Part shown: piece after piece, positions 63,799-64,000 of the stretch
Layout of the letters: every line of letters starts with the position of its first letter
Position numbering within the stretch: the first letter of the stretch is position 1
Source of the DNA: Dendrophyllia cribrosa
Lineage: Eukaryota > Cnidaria > Anthozoa > Scleractinia > Dendrophylliidae
Assembly (NCBI GenBank): GCA_024195265.1
Contig: JAJLRJ010000011.1
Location: forward strand, 19,278,927 to 19,342,926
Direction: 5' to 3'
DNA length: 64,000 nt
Made by a program: the position numbers and the translations under genes
The notes under the pieces: model-generated
What the model was told of the DNA's origin: nothing
Databases searched by the model: none
What the model saw: only the letters and a program-made list of their open reading frames with translations

Positions 63799-64000
63799 AT
63801 GGCCCCACCTAGAGGCGCTTGGCGTGCTTTTCCTGTCAATTCAAATTTTTCGCCCACTTCTGCTGCAGAGCGACGAGCGAACTCGGGATTTGATACCCCA
63901 AGAAAGAAGGCCACTACCGATCGTTTTGGGAGACCCAACCGAGCCGTGAAAGCCAGTATTGCCTTGAAAAAAGGAATCAAGACAGCCAATGCGGCGACAG
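63799..64000 (+). CDS. Partial basic protein, cut by window end
   Basis: 67 codons are visible and open to the last base. Sequence such as PPRGAWRAFPVNSNFSP and TPRKKATTDRFGRPNRAVKA is basic and Pro/Ser-rich, like the other small virion-type proteins. The C-terminal part and function are unknown. Confidence 0.6.
   Translation, partial: MAPPRGAWRAFPVNSNFSPTSAAERRANSGFDTPRKKATTDRFGRPNRAVKASIALKKGIKTANAAT

Larger units (their letters stand above)
49873..64000 (+). mobile_element. Polinton/Maverick-type endogenous virus (adintovirus-like), left part
   Basis: From about 49873 to the window end the sequence is intronless and densely coding, with the Polinton module: rve integrase with chromodomain, structural proteins, double-jelly-roll-type capsid protein, adenain-like protease and FtsK/HerA-type ATPase. 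The proposed left end begins AGTC, consistent with the AG start usual for Polinton terminal repeats; 50162 (AGTAGTCAAAATCCCC) is an alternative. The right end and DNA polymerase B are outside the window, so terminal repeats and the 6-bp target duplication cannot be checked. Nearly all frames are intact. Confidence 0.88.

Overview
The left ~49.8 kb is intron-rich, AT-rich metazoan chromosome packed with small transposon relics. The right ~14 kb is the left part of an integrated, intron-free Polinton/Maverick-type element (an endogenous adintovirus-like dsDNA virus). No sequence here names the species. The two recognisable host genes, the Penelope-like elements and the large number of short TA-flanked inverted-repeat elements fit a cnidarian, possibly a coral or anemone; that is inference.

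Host part. A minus-strand gene from about 36.6 kb down to 1.08 kb is WDPCP (Fritz), the planar-cell-polarity and ciliogenesis effector. I could chain 22 of its coding exons by frame and splice sites; at least two short exons are still missing. About 210 bp upstream of its start, on the other strand, begins neurochondrin (NCDN; two coding exons, 36810-42037). A third, minus-strand gene (49831-46348) splices in frame through five exons into a 198-aa basic Ser/Arg/Pro-rich protein that I do not recognise. Introns and spacers hold three hammerhead-ribozyme-like motifs, an inverted pair of broken Penelope-like elements, three copies of a 282-bp MITE, a MITE nested in another MITE, a PIF/Harbinger-type element with a transposase fragment, a TIR element carrying a RecQ-like helicase fragment, a Gypsy pol relic, tRNA-derived SINEs and several minisatellites.

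Viral part. From about 49.87 kb the sequence changes. There is a terminal-looking palindrome with a CRE-like centre, a T-rich stretch and three 229-bp tandem repeats. A dense gene array follows: GRF/zinc-binding protein, an opposite-strand unknown, a small unknown, an rve integrase with C-terminal chromodomain, a 793-aa structural protein with an internally duplicated domain, a small basic virion-like protein, a Polinton-type major capsid protein, two more small basic proteins, an adenain-like cysteine protease, an FtsK/HerA-type packaging ATPase, and three or four further small basic proteins, the last cut by the window end. Most transcription units have their own TATA box 30-55 bp before the ATG. 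Several small proteins share a Q-x-G-G motif that could be the protease's maturation site. Integrase, capsid, protease and packaging ATPase together form the Polinton virion module. The protein-primed DNA polymerase B expected in this group is not in the window and should lie to the right. All major viral frames are open except a probable one-base frameshift at the end of the GRF gene, which points to a recent insertion. It sits only ~40 bp upstream of the start codon of the unknown host gene.
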